A stretch of 64,000 nucleotides of DNA from Bacteroides mediterraneensis (GCF_025993685.1 NZ_DAJPEN010000001.1:2976001-3040000), one strand, 5' to 3'. Positions 1-9,351 are shown, counted from the first letter of the stretch. Notes: generated by a model from the letters alone, not told the origin. Made by a program: numbers and translations.

Positions 1-546
1 AACTATCATCAAATCACGAACAAACCATAGTGGAGTATTTATAGGATCACCACTTAAAAATGTTGCTGCTTCTGTAGTATTATTTGGAACAGAAATGAAT
101 AAATGTCCATTATAAGCCCAAAAACTTGACAATAGATTTTCCAGTGTCAAATTTAATGTTGTTTTATATGTTGCAAAGCCATTGCCACCATAAAAGCATT
201 TTATAAGTCCTACAACGATTTCCATAAAATTCCAAATCAAATATGGAATCAATAATGTTTTTATTCTATTACGAAGTTTTTTAATATATCTTTGTTTTGT
301 GAAATCATCTATTCCATAAAAGAATACATAACCAGAAATAAAAAAGAACACCGGGACACTGATTCCTCTGATAAAAGATTCAATAAATAACATTACATCT
401 CCAAAGATACTTATATTAGCAGGATTAAATGTATGACCTCCGATAATAACTTTATTATTATTAAATACATGAACTGTCACAACAAACACAGCAAGTGGAA
501 ATCTCATAAAATCAAGACATCTCGATTGTATATTTCTTTCTGCCAT
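1..546 (-). CDS. Acyltransferase 3 family membrane protein, 3' end missing
   Basis: The reading frame is open from an ATG at 546 (protein begins MAERNIQSRCLDFMRF) to the left edge, so only the first 182 residues are present. Seen: an early RCLDFMRFPLAVFVVTVH segment, a PVFFFISGYVFF segment and a LIPYLIWNF segment, the usual order of the first membrane helices of acyltransferase-3 (OafA/NodX-like) proteins. Such proteins move acetyl or other acyl groups from the cytoplasm onto sugars. It starts 1 base after the stop of the glycosyltransferase at 548-1519, so it is very likely co-transcribed and modifies the capsule repeat unit. The exact substrate cannot be read from the sequence. Confidence 0.85.
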   Translation of the reverse strand, partial: MAERNIQSRCLDFMRFPLAVFVVTVHVFNNNKVIIGGHTFNPANISIFGDVMLFIESFIRGISVPVFFFISGYVFFYGIDDFTKQRYIKKLRNRIKTLLIPYLIWNFMEIVVGLIKCFYGGNGFATYKTTLNLTLENLLSSFWAYNGHLFISVPNNTTEAATFLSGDPINTPLWFVRDLMIV

Positions 547-547
547 T

Positions 548-1519
548 TTATTTCCTCTTTACAATTATTTTTAGTTTCTTATATTCCATATCTTTTAAAT
601 ATAACAAAGCTGCTTTTGTTCCATTAGTGAAAGCCTTAAAAGATTCTTTATTTCCCATTATAGCATTTATAGAAAATTTTAATGTCTGTATTCCATAAGT
701 ATAAAATATTGCAAACACAGACCACATCTTCTTAATTATATTCTTTTCCGGCATAAATATAAAACGATGCCAAAAGATGATTTTGTTTCTGTACTCAGAA
801 TAAATAACTTTACATGTTCTATCCACACTTCCTCCAGTTGAAGAACCAGCATCAAGATGAACTATTTCTGAATCATAAGATGTAAGAATCTTAAGACCAT
901 TTAGATACATTTTGTAAAACATCACCTGATCATCAGGAAAAGCATACGGTGTCTCGTCTAACCATAATTCGTCTTCATATTTAATATTCAGAAAATCTTC
1001 TTTTCTGCATAAAAAACATGGACCTGCATTAGTTTGAGATTCATATACCGCTTTTTTCGGGTTATTTATATATGAAAAGCCAGCCGTTGGCAACACCTTA
1101 AATCCCCATCTGTTACCAAACAAACGGCATACCTCACGTCCAAAAACAGACAGTCGGATTTTCTCTTTTATCGACTTCTTATGATTATAGAAGACATACG
1201 GAGATATAACATCTCCTTTATATTGTTGAAGCTCACGGTATAAGGTCTCGACGCTTGTGGGAGGTAAATAAACATCATCATCTAGAAACAAAATGAACTC
1301 AGTATTAACCTCATTATAAGGTAATGCCCGTTGAGCAACCATTCCCTTTTTTACATAAATATAACGTTCCACTCCTACCGTTTCTGATGGCAATGGATAA
1401 CCTTCTGCTATATACACAATTATAGATAAAGGGGGCAAAGTTTGTCCTATAAGTGAATTCAATGTTTTCTGATAATATTCTCCTCCCCTTCCTAGTGTTC
1501 TTATTACAGCCGAGTACAT
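548..1519 (-). CDS. Glycosyltransferase family 2
   Basis: A 323-residue cytoplasmic GT-A type glycosyltransferase. The N-terminus reads MYSAVIRTLGRGG, followed by the TLNSLIGQTLPP segment typical of GT2 enzymes and the nucleotide-sugar and metal-binding motif FLDDDVYLPP near residue 95. A later AFPDDQVMFYKMY segment fits the acceptor-side ED/DD motif. There is no clear membrane anchor. It sits second to last in the visible capsule operon. Linkage and donor sugar cannot be predicted. The gene is AT-rich like its capsule neighbours and unlike the genes right of 11 kb. Confidence 0.9.
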   Translation of the reverse strand: MYSAVIRTLGRGGEYYQKTLNSLIGQTLPPLSIIVYIAEGYPLPSETVGVERYIYVKKGMVAQRALPYNEVNTEFILFLDDDVYLPPTSVETLYRELQQYKGDVISPYVFYNHKKSIKEKIRLSVFGREVCRLFGNRWGFKVLPTAGFSYINNPKKAVYESQTNAGPCFLCRKEDFLNIKYEDELWLDETPYAFPDDQVMFYKMYLNGLKILTSYDSEIVHLDAGSSTGGSVDRTCKVIYSEYRNKIIFWHRFIFMPEKNIIKKMWSVFAIFYTYGIQTLKFSINAIMGNKESFKAFTNGTKAALLYLKDMEYKKLKIIVKRK

Positions 1520-1586
1520 TCTTGTTTATTTAACAATAATTATAAAAAATGAATCAACATTTTTTTATTACTATAATTATAGAAAC

Positions 1587-2561
1587 TCAAAACCGTCTTT
1601 CAAATACATGTTTGAGTTTTAACATAAGATAGGGAAGATACCAAATCTTATTTTTTAAGCAAAAAAATATAAAGTCATCGATCCTATTATTAGGAGATGG
1701 TATATTCTTCTTAAAAAAATATGACCCTTCACTCCATTTATTCAAAATATTTTTTTTCTCAGAATAGGATATAAATTCACAACCATAAAGTCCTTTAACA
1801 TAAAATAGAATGTCCTTTAGATATTTTCGGTACAACTTTTCATCTAAATCATTACCTATATAATCAAGAACAGCTGTCTGCCAAAGCTCTATTTCAAGAA
1901 TTCTATGTTCCGAAAATGTATGACAAATAGAATTTGTATTCAAATTATTATGAAGATAGAAAGTATCTGTTATAAAAGAAATACTATGACATTGCTTTAA
2001 ATAAGACAAGCAAAAAATCAAATCTTCCCCAAATGATATATTCTCAGGATATAAATGCCGTATCAAACTTTTCTTATACAACTTATTAACAGAAGAACTT
2101 AAAAGTTCTGTAGACAACCAATAGCTAAAATCTTTTTTAAAGTCCGAAACAGAATTATAATCTTTATTTTCGCTTGCAGTCCATATACTTCCACTACTTT
2201 GTTTAAATCCAAATACAATACAATCTGCTTTTTTTTCTTCGGACATTATCATAAGGCTCTCACAAGTATTGAGTTCTAAAGAATCATCACTATCCAACAT
2301 TAAAATATAATCACCCTTGGAACATTTTATACCCTTGTTGCGGGCAGACGACACACCTCCATTTTCTTTATGGATAGTCTTAATTCTTTTATCTTTTAAA
2401 GTATATTCATCACAAATTTCTCTGGACCGGTCTGTACTACCGTCATTTATCAGCAACAATTCCCAATTCTGGAAAGTCTGTTCTAGAATGCTATTAATAC
2501 ATCGGTCAAGAGTCTTTTCTGAATTATAAACAGGAACAATAATAGAAATTAGAGGATTCAT
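1587..2561 (-). CDS. Glycosyltransferase family 2
   Basis: A 324-residue GT2 enzyme with a textbook N-terminus: ISIIVPVYNSEKTLDRCINS, then LLINDGSTDRS and the donor/metal-binding motif MLDSDDSLE near residue 90. The second half (an SFGEDLIFCLSYLKQ segment) fits the acceptor side of capsule and exopolysaccharide transferases. It lies 5 bases downstream of the branching-type transferase at 2567-3430 and 67 bases upstream of the next GT2, so all three should be translated from one message. Donor and linkage are unknown. Confidence 0.92.
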   Translation of the reverse strand: MNPLISIIVPVYNSEKTLDRCINSILEQTFQNWELLLINDGSTDRSREICDEYTLKDKRIKTIHKENGGVSSARNKGIKCSKGDYILMLDSDDSLELNTCESLMIMSEEKKADCIVFGFKQSSGSIWTASENKDYNSVSDFKKDFSYWLSTELLSSSVNKLYKKSLIRHLYPENISFGEDLIFCLSYLKQCHSISFITDTFYLHNNLNTNSICHTFSEHRILEIELWQTAVLDYIGNDLDEKLYRKYLKDILFYVKGLYGCEFISYSEKKNILNKWSEGSYFFKKNIPSPNNRIDDFIFFCLKNKIWYLPYLMLKLKHVFERRF

Positions 2562-2566
2562 CTTTA

Positions 2567-3430
2567 TCAGTTATTGCAGAATAATTTTTGTATGTATAAA
2601 GCCAGATCTATATTTTTTCCAATAATCTTTCTTGCAAAAAGTTTATTGCTGTGTGATAGGAAATCTTTGTCTTCTATCGTCCAATTATAGGGATTTCCTC
2701 TTTTCCAGTCTATTTCCCTTTGGTTGCCTATATACTCATCGCATACATTGTAGCATCTTTCATAAAAGGGAGAATTATAGACCAAAGTTTGAAGAAAAAT
2801 CTCATCACCACATTTTGTATATTTGAATCTTTTTAAGATGCTTTTTTCTTTACTCAGTATATATTGGCAACATCCATTGGTGAAGCTGACCCATTGTGCT
2901 CCTTTTTTAAAGGTTATCGATGAATTCCTTGTAAGAATCTTATTTAATATACGTTCTAGCCAAATTCGGCTATGTACTAGTAATTTGTTAGAGCTCTGAA
3001 AATGTCTTGAGAATAGATGGAACTTCATTACTTTATTATAGCAGTCAATTTTATTATCTTCACCTTGAGCAAAACCGACAAATTCTTTTCCATAGTTCTT
3101 TTGAAAGAATTCATGAATATAATCTTGGGACTTGATAGGCAAGTCTACACCTGAGAGCAAATGATAATATAAGTAAGGGCCATTAGCAAACGCCATCCGA
3201 AATAGTCTGAATTCAAGTTTTATTAATGATATGTCCCCCCATCGAATATCCATCCTTTTTTCTATAAGAAAAAGTTGCGCCTTTTGGGGATAATGCAAGT
3301 TCTGAATATTCAGTTTCCATTTTTTATCCAAATGAAGGTAGATATCGTTTCTTGAATCATCTAACATAGTCAAGAGTATATTCAATATTCTTAACTCGTT
3401 GTGAGCGATTATAAGAAAAGCATGTTTCAT
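2567..3430 (-). CDS. Core-2/I-branching-like beta-N-acetylglucosaminyltransferase (GT14-type)
   Basis: A 287-residue protein beginning MKHAFLIIAHNE. Features of the branch-forming N-acetylglucosaminyltransferase family are a YLHLDKKW segment near residue 32, YYHLLSGVDLPIKSQDYI near residue 90 and a CGDEIFLQTL acidic motif near residue 210. In bacteria this family occurs in capsule and exopolysaccharide loci and usually transfers an aminosugar or a xylose. Here it probably adds a side branch to the repeat unit. A 128-base AT-rich gap without any recognised signal separates it from the upstream acyltransferase. Confidence 0.8.
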   Translation of the reverse strand: MKHAFLIIAHNELRILNILLTMLDDSRNDIYLHLDKKWKLNIQNLHYPQKAQLFLIEKRMDIRWGDISLIKLEFRLFRMAFANGPYLYYHLLSGVDLPIKSQDYIHEFFQKNYGKEFVGFAQGEDNKIDCYNKVMKFHLFSRHFQSSNKLLVHSRIWLERILNKILTRNSSITFKKGAQWVSFTNGCCQYILSKEKSILKRFKYTKCGDEIFLQTLVYNSPFYERCYNVCDEYIGNQREIDWKRGNPYNWTIEDKDFLSHSNKLFARKIIGKNIDLALYIQKLFCNN

Positions 3431-3558
3431 TAAAATATTTTAGACAATATATCAATACGGGCAACAATAAAATAACTATATACTATTCTATTTTTAATTA
3501 CTACAGCTAAAATATTGTTTATAATGGTTATGGCAAATATTTTATTACATACCTTATA

Positions 3559-4548
3559 TCATATATAGTATGAACTAAATTTATATTTTTTCATCAATGA
3601 ACTTATCTTCCATGATGCTAGAGTACCTATAAGAAACAATAAAATAGGCGAGACAATATAATGTGTTCCAATTATTACAGACAATTGCGTATTACTAATT
3701 GCAGCAATGATAAGAATATGATGAATAATATAAATACCCATAGAATTTTTATCTAAACTTCTAATTATACCAACTTCTTTAAAATTTATGCGTTGACATA
3801 ATATCCAAGAAGATGAAATGATAATAATTGAAAGAAAAGGAATAATAATATATTTGCTGATAGTATTTATAAAATGAATGTTACTTGTATAAAAACATAA
3901 GAATATAGAGAGGCTCACGCCACACAATAAAGGAAGCATTAACAGTTTATTTTTTTTAACTAATAAGGTTTGCATTGATGCTTTAGAACGTGAAAAAATT
4001 ATTCCAATAAAAAAGTATGGTAAATATTGCAATATTTGTTTTATGCTTAGAAAATCAAATGGAATAAGTATACGAAGTGGAGTTATCAATAAAAGTATAA
4101 AAATAAGAATACACAATGAAGAAATTTTCATTACAATCCATTTTTTTCTCATTAAATGTACAATAATAAAAATCACCAGTAATGTTAATAAGAACCAAAG
4201 ATGAGAAAGTCCATCCAACATGGATATAAAATGATATCTATTTATAAATAAAATATTTATGGCTATTCCCCAGAATAAATATGGTATAAGTAATCTTTTA
4301 ACCTTTTTCTTTAGAAAATCTTTCGAGTTATTATATTTTCCTGTATTTAATAATTTATCTGCATAAAGGAAGCCTGAAATAATAAAAAACACAGGCATAT
4401 CTATAGAATTCATAAATTTACATAATCCTACATAAATAGGATTTGTTATTGGAGAATCTGCCCATACCCCATAATAACATAAGCAATGATAAATAATAAC
4501 AATCATCATTGCTCCTACTCTGAAATATGAAACTTGTAAGTTTCTCAT
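3559..4548 (-). CDS. Acyltransferase 3 family membrane protein (probable O-acetyltransferase)
   Basis: A 329-residue multi-pass membrane protein. Its start RNLQVSYFRVGAMMIVIIYH carries the R/K-x10-H pattern of the acyltransferase-3 family. It continues with MPVFFIISGFLYADK, LIPYLFWGI and LWFLLTLLVIFI, with about ten hydrophobic helices in all. The family acetylates or succinylates surface sugars. Together with the partial protein at 1-546 it makes two such enzymes in one locus, suggesting more than one acyl decoration of the polymer. The gaps on both sides (about 110-130 bases) show no gene. Confidence 0.87.
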   Translation of the reverse strand: MRNLQVSYFRVGAMMIVIIYHCLCYYGVWADSPITNPIYVGLCKFMNSIDMPVFFIISGFLYADKLLNTGKYNNSKDFLKKKVKRLLIPYLFWGIAINILFINRYHFISMLDGLSHLWFLLTLLVIFIIVHLMRKKWIVMKISSLCILIFILLLITPLRILIPFDFLSIKQILQYLPYFFIGIIFSRSKASMQTLLVKKNKLLMLPLLCGVSLSIFLCFYTSNIHFINTISKYIIIPFLSIIIISSSWILCQRINFKEVGIIRSLDKNSMGIYIIHHILIIAAISNTQLSVIIGTHYIVSPILLFLIGTLASWKISSLMKKYKFSSYYI

Positions 4549-4659
4549 TTATATTTTTTATTGATATATTTCGTATATATGGTAGAAAAAATTGTTATCA
4601 CTATAAAGATGGTCTTTAACTAGCAAACGAATATTTCAATCATTATTTTAATCAAACCA

Positions 4660-5781
4660 TCATTTACATATATCCATTTTTTCCATTAGCCAATCTCTGC
4701 TTTTTCTACGTTCAAGGTCTAAGTTAGACATAGCATTCTTGTAATCTATACACAATGGAGCTGATAAATAATCATCCGATAATAAGAAGCTTCGATCTTG
4801 TAAATCCGTTATCTGTAACAGATTTGAAATGCGATTATCATTCATACCATCAAAAACAAAAAAACATTTTTTGAAAAGAATAGAAAATATAACCGCATGA
4901 AAAGAATCACAGCAAATGATAAAAGCATTCTTACACAAATTAAGGAATTCTTTAGGTCCAACTGCCGTATATGTTTTGAGTTTTCTACCCCATTTCAACA
5001 TTTCTTCTTTTGTTCTGAGGCCTTGTGAGATAACAACCTTTTTGTTATACTTCTTCCCTAATTTATAAGCCATTTCATATACACGTTCATTATAATTCGG
5101 AGAATAGATGAAAATATATTCTCCTTTAATTAAGGGCTTATTGCGAATCAATTTATTATATATTTGAGCATCAAGCAACAATGTTGGATCCAATACAGTC
5201 GTGACAGGTTTATTTATGAGACTTTCTATATATTTAGACCCAGCTGCTTCTCGAACACTAAGAGCATCATATTTTTTTAAGAAATCCGAGATTCTATCAA
5301 GATTCCCAAACTTATCAAGGCCAAAATGAGATCCCATACTAGGAGCATAAGCTATACGTTTTCCAGATTTAACAAAAGGTAAAAAATAAGCATAATTAAA
5401 ATCAATAGTATATGTATTCCAAATTTGATCACTTCCAGATATGTAATAATCATAATTAAAATTTTCTTTTTCCAAATCTTTTAATGTATTATATTCCTTA
5501 GAAGATAAAATCAAATCTTCTCTTAAAAACCGTTCAAACAGTCGATGCTTCTTTAATATATCCAATGCATAAGGTGCCTGAATTATAAAACGAACACACT
5601 TACCATAAAGTGTACCACACATAAATATCGGCTTATACATCTCTTTTTGCGCAACGCTTCTAAAATTAATGATTTCACAATCATAACCCATCCCCAAAAC
5701 AACTTGTTGTAAGGCGTATGCCTGAAGCATGGAACCGTAATTATGAGCTGCATGGAATGTAATGATTCCTACCTTTTTCAT
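4660..5781 (-). CDS. Polysaccharide pyruvyl transferase family protein
   Basis: A 373-residue protein of the PF04230 family. Seen: GIITFHAAHNYGSMLQAYAL at the N-terminus, YISGSDQIWN near residue 115, and near residue 290 the conserved SFHAVIFSI element corresponding to the S-x-R/F-H signature. Members add a pyruvate ketal from PEP to a sugar of an extracellular polysaccharide, giving a negative charge. It stands 4 bases downstream of the flippase gene, and the iron-sulfur protein at 7327-8451, a frequent partner of this family in Bacteroides loci, is two genes upstream. The acceptor sugar is unknown. Confidence 0.88.
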   Translation of the reverse strand: MKKVGIITFHAAHNYGSMLQAYALQQVVLGMGYDCEIINFRSVAQKEMYKPIFMCGTLYGKCVRFIIQAPYALDILKKHRLFERFLREDLILSSKEYNTLKDLEKENFNYDYYISGSDQIWNTYTIDFNYAYFLPFVKSGKRIAYAPSMGSHFGLDKFGNLDRISDFLKKYDALSVREAAGSKYIESLINKPVTTVLDPTLLLDAQIYNKLIRNKPLIKGEYIFIYSPNYNERVYEMAYKLGKKYNKKVVISQGLRTKEEMLKWGRKLKTYTAVGPKEFLNLCKNAFIICCDSFHAVIFSILFKKCFFVFDGMNDNRISNLLQITDLQDRSFLLSDDYLSAPLCIDYKNAMSNLDLERRKSRDWLMEKMDICK

Positions 5782-5785
5782 ATAA

Positions 5786-7324
5786 TTAATCTGCTTGATA
5801 AAAAGTTCTCTTTATTCTTGATACTATACCCGTAATTATAAAGTTACGTTCGATTGCCGTCAAGCCTATTGTATAAATCAAAATTGCTACAATTAGACAA
5901 GAAACGACGGTTGAAAGAATAAGCCGTGTCCATCCCTCAGACAGGTTATAATGGATTACCCCGGGTAGTATGACAGATAAAATTGTCACAATAGTAATTG
6001 GCAATACAACTTTCAATCCATATAATCGTAACGAAAGACCAATTTGTTTTTTACAAAATATGATTCTTAGTACATCTCCTAAAAAAAGGAACAAGGCTGA
6101 AACAATCAATGCTGTTTCTATGGGAAATCCGACTTTTAAGAATATATAGGCTATGGGAACGATGAACAGCAACGATGAGCCCACAACAATTTGATACCAT
6201 TTGATATCACCTGTAGCCATTAGTGATGTAATCATCGGATTTCCAAGAGTAGTCAATAAAGATTCAATGAGAATAATTCGCGTAAATAAAGGTGCCATAG
6301 GCGGCACTTCCACCAACCATAAATTCAGAATGAAGTCAGCTTCCATCATCACCGGTAAAGCGATAATGAACAGCAAAAAATAGGATATTTTGGAACTTTC
6401 ACATAATAGTCTGCATGTACCTTCTGAATCATTGGCAGCATACCTCTTTGTAATTTGTGGATTCACTGCACTTTGGAATCCTCCTGTAAGCCCTTGTACT
6501 GCACCGGAAATCTGATATGAAACACCTCTTGCAGCATTGGCAACCGGGCCACCAAACATATTCATTAAAACGTTTACTCCTTGATCTTTCAATAGATATG
6601 CAACAGTTCCAAACATATTCCAACCTGTAAATCTCAGCATGGAATTGAAGACAGAACTGTCCCATTTCAAACGCAATTTACATTCTGGAAATTGTCGGAT
6701 ACAATATACACGGTAGATAATTGCCATTAGGAATTGGAAGAAAAACATGATGAATCCCCAAAAGATAAGGCGGTCATAAGGATATACAATCAGCAGAAAT
6801 ACGAGAAAGAGTTTTCCAAACGATTCTCCAAGACCTACATAAGCATAAATATGCATGTGCTCATGTGACACAATCGACGCATGATAAGGAGTCTGCAAAA
6901 TACTGAGTATGGTAGACAGTACAGAAGCCTGATATACCCAATTTGCTGCGGACATACGCCCGGCAGGTATATTCAAATAAGTATTGACGAACCATAGGCC
7001 TACCGTTTCTGCTGCTATTAACACCAGAGCTGCGAGCCCTATGTGTATCAACACCGTCATGTTGAAAATCCGATTGTAGTTTCCCCTATCTTTTTTACCT
7101 AGTTCAACTGTCAGAAAACGTTGTGTAGCTACCGACATCGAACTATTCAGGAATGTAAGCATGGTGATTACACCACCCACAACATTGTAAATACCAAAAT
7201 CTGATACGCCTAAGGCTTCGAGAATTTTACGGGATGTGTATAGCGAAATAATCATCGATACGAAGGTCCTGATGTACAGAAAGATCGTATTCTTGACTAT
7301 TCTTTTATTTGTTTCTACAGACAT
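5786..7324 (-). CDS. Wzx-type oligosaccharide flippase
   Basis: A 512-residue integral membrane protein with about 12-14 hydrophobic helices. Typical elements of the polysaccharide flippase (MATE-like, MOP) superfamily are IVKNTIFLYIRTFVSMIISL at the start and LGVSDFGIYNVVGGVI near residue 37. Its role would be to turn lipid-linked repeat units from the inner to the outer face of the cytoplasmic membrane. It is packed tightly: 2 bases after the iron-sulfur protein gene and 4 bases before the pyruvyl transferase gene. No Wzy polymerase is visible in the window, so it probably lies beyond the left edge. Confidence 0.9.
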   Translation of the reverse strand: MSVETNKRIVKNTIFLYIRTFVSMIISLYTSRKILEALGVSDFGIYNVVGGVITMLTFLNSSMSVATQRFLTVELGKKDRGNYNRIFNMTVLIHIGLAALVLIAAETVGLWFVNTYLNIPAGRMSAANWVYQASVLSTILSILQTPYHASIVSHEHMHIYAYVGLGESFGKLFLVFLLIVYPYDRLIFWGFIMFFFQFLMAIIYRVYCIRQFPECKLRLKWDSSVFNSMLRFTGWNMFGTVAYLLKDQGVNVLMNMFGGPVANAARGVSYQISGAVQGLTGGFQSAVNPQITKRYAANDSEGTCRLLCESSKISYFLLFIIALPVMMEADFILNLWLVEVPPMAPLFTRIILIESLLTTLGNPMITSLMATGDIKWYQIVVGSSLLFIVPIAYIFLKVGFPIETALIVSALFLFLGDVLRIIFCKKQIGLSLRLYGLKVVLPITIVTILSVILPGVIHYNLSEGWTRLILSTVVSCLIVAILIYTIGLTAIERNFIITGIVSRIKRTFYQAD

Positions 7325-7326
7325 TT

Positions 7327-8451
7327 TTACAAATTACGATTTTTGAGTTTCCAAATAGCCTTATGGTCAGCTAAGACGATATTCATAGCCGTATCGAATG
7401 ATAATATTGGATATATAATATTAAACAAGCGCGATCTACGCCCCTGAAGAGAAGGATGTCTTAATTGGGTATTCCCATTTACAGCTTCATCCACACTTCG
7501 TTCACAAATATACATATTGTTTTCTACAGCATGAATCAGATTGAGTCCTTTATCCGTCATCGGTAAAAGCAGACTTATACCATCTTTGGATTCTTTTGGA
7601 AGAAGTTCTGCATTTTTTAATCCCCAAAAATCACCAATGGTCATATCAGAAACTCTTGAAGGACATGCGAAAGGACATTGGTAACAACTTGACCGATAAG
7701 TCATTCCATCCATAAATCCTTTCATATACAAATCCTTATAAGGTTCTTCCCACACATCTGCATTGTGACTAAAATTTAGCGCTTTAAAAGAAATAATGAA
7801 ACTATTTCCCTTACGAAAAGAGATGCGTTGAATCTTTTGCCCTTTTGCCACATGTTTGATATGATCATGCAGCATCTTTTGTGAAGGAACGCCATGACAG
7901 ATTAAGTCTACAAGATGCAGGTGCTCCGGGATATGCTTTATATAATTTTTCAATCCGGCTACTTGACATGGAGTCCCAATAAACAAAACCGTTTTCCCAT
8001 TTTTTAAGTCATTCTTTACCTCCTTGAACAAACCACAGACATTACTCTGTACATATTTGGAACCTTGAAGTTTTGACAATTCAGAATGGCTTTCCACTCG
8101 AATATGGCGAACATCTATTCCATCAGAAGTACAGCCATACACAACACCACCTTGATTTAAAATATATGACGAAAATACGTAGGCTGCTCCACCTGAAGAA
8201 CTCGATAAATGTTCCTTTCTATTTTTATTCCAAGCTGCATACGCCTTCAAAGGTGGGCGTAAAGATAAATTAGCAACCTCAAACGGACATACCTTTTCAC
8301 ACATGCCACATTCCACACAAACAGACGAATCTACTTGTGGATAGACAAATCCTTGTGCATCTTCCACCATTCGGATACAATGCTTCGGACAAATTTCCGC
8401 ACAGGCATTGCATCCGCAACATGCAGCTTTTTTTTTACCAGAAACAGACAT
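7327..8451 (-). CDS. Ferredoxin-domain, coenzyme F420 hydrogenase/dehydrogenase beta-subunit family protein
   Basis: A 374-residue protein. Two 4Fe-4S clusters are indicated at the N-terminus by CCGCNACAEICP (about residues 11-22) and CVECGMCEKVCP (about 45-56). The rest matches the FrhB-type fold, including FIGTPCQVAGLKNY, LICHGVPS and an additional cysteine set SCYQCPFACPSR. In capsule loci this family travels with polysaccharide pyruvyl transferases, as here, and may do a redox step on a sugar or lipid-linked intermediate. The reaction is not known. It is the first gene after upxY, 15 bases downstream. Confidence 0.85.
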   Translation of the reverse strand: MSVSGKKKAACCGCNACAEICPKHCIRMVEDAQGFVYPQVDSSVCVECGMCEKVCPFEVANLSLRPPLKAYAAWNKNRKEHLSSSSGGAAYVFSSYILNQGGVVYGCTSDGIDVRHIRVESHSELSKLQGSKYVQSNVCGLFKEVKNDLKNGKTVLFIGTPCQVAGLKNYIKHIPEHLHLVDLICHGVPSQKMLHDHIKHVAKGQKIQRISFRKGNSFIISFKALNFSHNADVWEEPYKDLYMKGFMDGMTYRSSCYQCPFACPSRVSDMTIGDFWGLKNAELLPKESKDGISLLLPMTDKGLNLIHAVENNMYICERSVDEAVNGNTQLRHPSLQGRRSRLFNIIYPILSFDTAMNIVLADHKAIWKLKNRNL

Positions 8452-8466
8452 CTGGAACAGAAATTT

Positions 8467-9066
8467 TTATTTCAACACTTGAATATATTCAGGAGACACC
8501 TCCACGGCTGCCGTCAGGAGATTAGGCAGTTCCACGAAAAGATGTTTTACATGCGCTCCCTGTATCTTCTGCAAATATCCTTCGTAGCCATCCAAAGGGC
8601 CGCCCACGATTCTCACCTTCTTGCCAATCATGGAAGGCTTTATTTCCTCCGGAGTATAAAAGCAAGGAGCACTCATGGTGCTTACCGCCTTTATGAAACG
8701 TTCCATCTCCTCCGTTCTCACCGTCATGGGCATGCGCATCCCACCTCTGACAAAGCGATATTGAAGAGTGGGTATCTGCTCCACGATAGGGTCGAGAGTC
8801 TTGCGTGAATCGTAAACGAACAACAAATCTTGCATGAAAGGAACCAGCTGGGGAATCCGCTTGCCACGACGAACAACAGTTTTCCACACCATAGGCGTAA
8901 AAAACCTGATATTCAACTCATCCAGCAGTTTATATGCCGGACACTTGGCATTGCTCCTCTTCAAGTCGCGCATGACGAACCATTGAGGCAATGTCATTGT
9001 GTCTGTAGACGACTGCAAATCATTGGTTTGTGGATTGCCCTGACCAGGCTGACAGAAGTCTTTCAT
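8467..9066 (-). CDS. upxY: UpxY-family capsule transcription antiterminator (NusG-like)
   Basis: A 199-residue NusG paralogue. Residues about 28-130 are the NusG N-terminal domain (PQWFVMRDLKRSNAKCPAYK, then MQDLLFVY), and residues about 147-165 form a KOW motif (IGKKVRIVGGPLDGYEGYL). UpxY proteins head Bacteroides capsule operons and stop early termination in the untranslated leader of their own operon. It is the first gene of the cluster. Its leader runs from the invertible segment at 9238-9819, about 170 bases upstream of the start. The usual companion upxZ is not seen between upxY and the next gene. Confidence 0.9.
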   Translation of the reverse strand: MKDFCQPGQGNPQTNDLQSSTDTMTLPQWFVMRDLKRSNAKCPAYKLLDELNIRFFTPMVWKTVVRRGKRIPQLVPFMQDLLFVYDSRKTLDPIVEQIPTLQYRFVRGGMRMPMTVRTEEMERFIKAVSTMSAPCFYTPEEIKPSMIGKKVRIVGGPLDGYEGYLQKIQGAHVKHLFVELPNLLTAAVEVSPEYIQVLK

Positions 9067-9237
9067 AGTTCAATATGGGGTATACTCTCTAATCCTGCAA
9101 GCTGTAATAAATCGCTAAACAACAAGCAGTTACAACACACCTTATCAGAAAAATAATATTCCTCCCCTCACATTTTCTCCCAATCTTCTCCATTTCATGA
9201 GCAAGAATGAGATTCTCTCTTTTGCAATCATAAAGAT

Positions 9238-9254
9238 TATCTCCTAAGATGAGA
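9238..9254 (+). repeat. Left inverted repeat of a probable invertible promoter segment
   Basis: TATCTCCTAAGATGAGA, matched 17 of 17 by the reverse complement at 9803-9819. The site has its own dyad, ATTATCTC (9236-9243) and GAGATAAT (9251-9258), around the asymmetric 7-base core CTAAGAT. Two inverted arms around a 6-8 base crossover core is the layout of a tyrosine-recombinase site. It lies 172 bases upstream of the upxY start. Confidence 0.8.
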
Positions 9255-9266
9255 TAATGGACTATC

Positions 9267-9299
9267 AATTAAGCATTAAATATCAAATAATTAAGCATT
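9267..9299. repeat. Short direct repeat AATTAAGCATT
   Basis: AATTAAGCATT occurs at 9267-9277 and 9289-9299, 22 bases (about two helical turns) apart on the same face, just inside the left inverted repeat. The place and spacing would suit accessory binding by a recombinase or regulator. No function is shown. Confidence 0.55.
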
Positions 9300-9343
9300 T
9301 CAGACCAACTATTTTGGTCAACAAATCAGGATTCTTTTGAATA

Positions 9344-9351
9344 CAAATATA
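9344..9351 (-). promoter_or_regulatory. Weak promoter-like element facing upxY
   Basis: On the minus strand this reads TATATTTG, a full match to the Bacteroides -7 consensus TAnnTTTG. No TTTG-like -33 box occurs at the usual 18-21 base spacing (the nearest is 30 bases away). If used, it would start a leader of about 270 bases before upxY in the present orientation. Confidence 0.35.
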
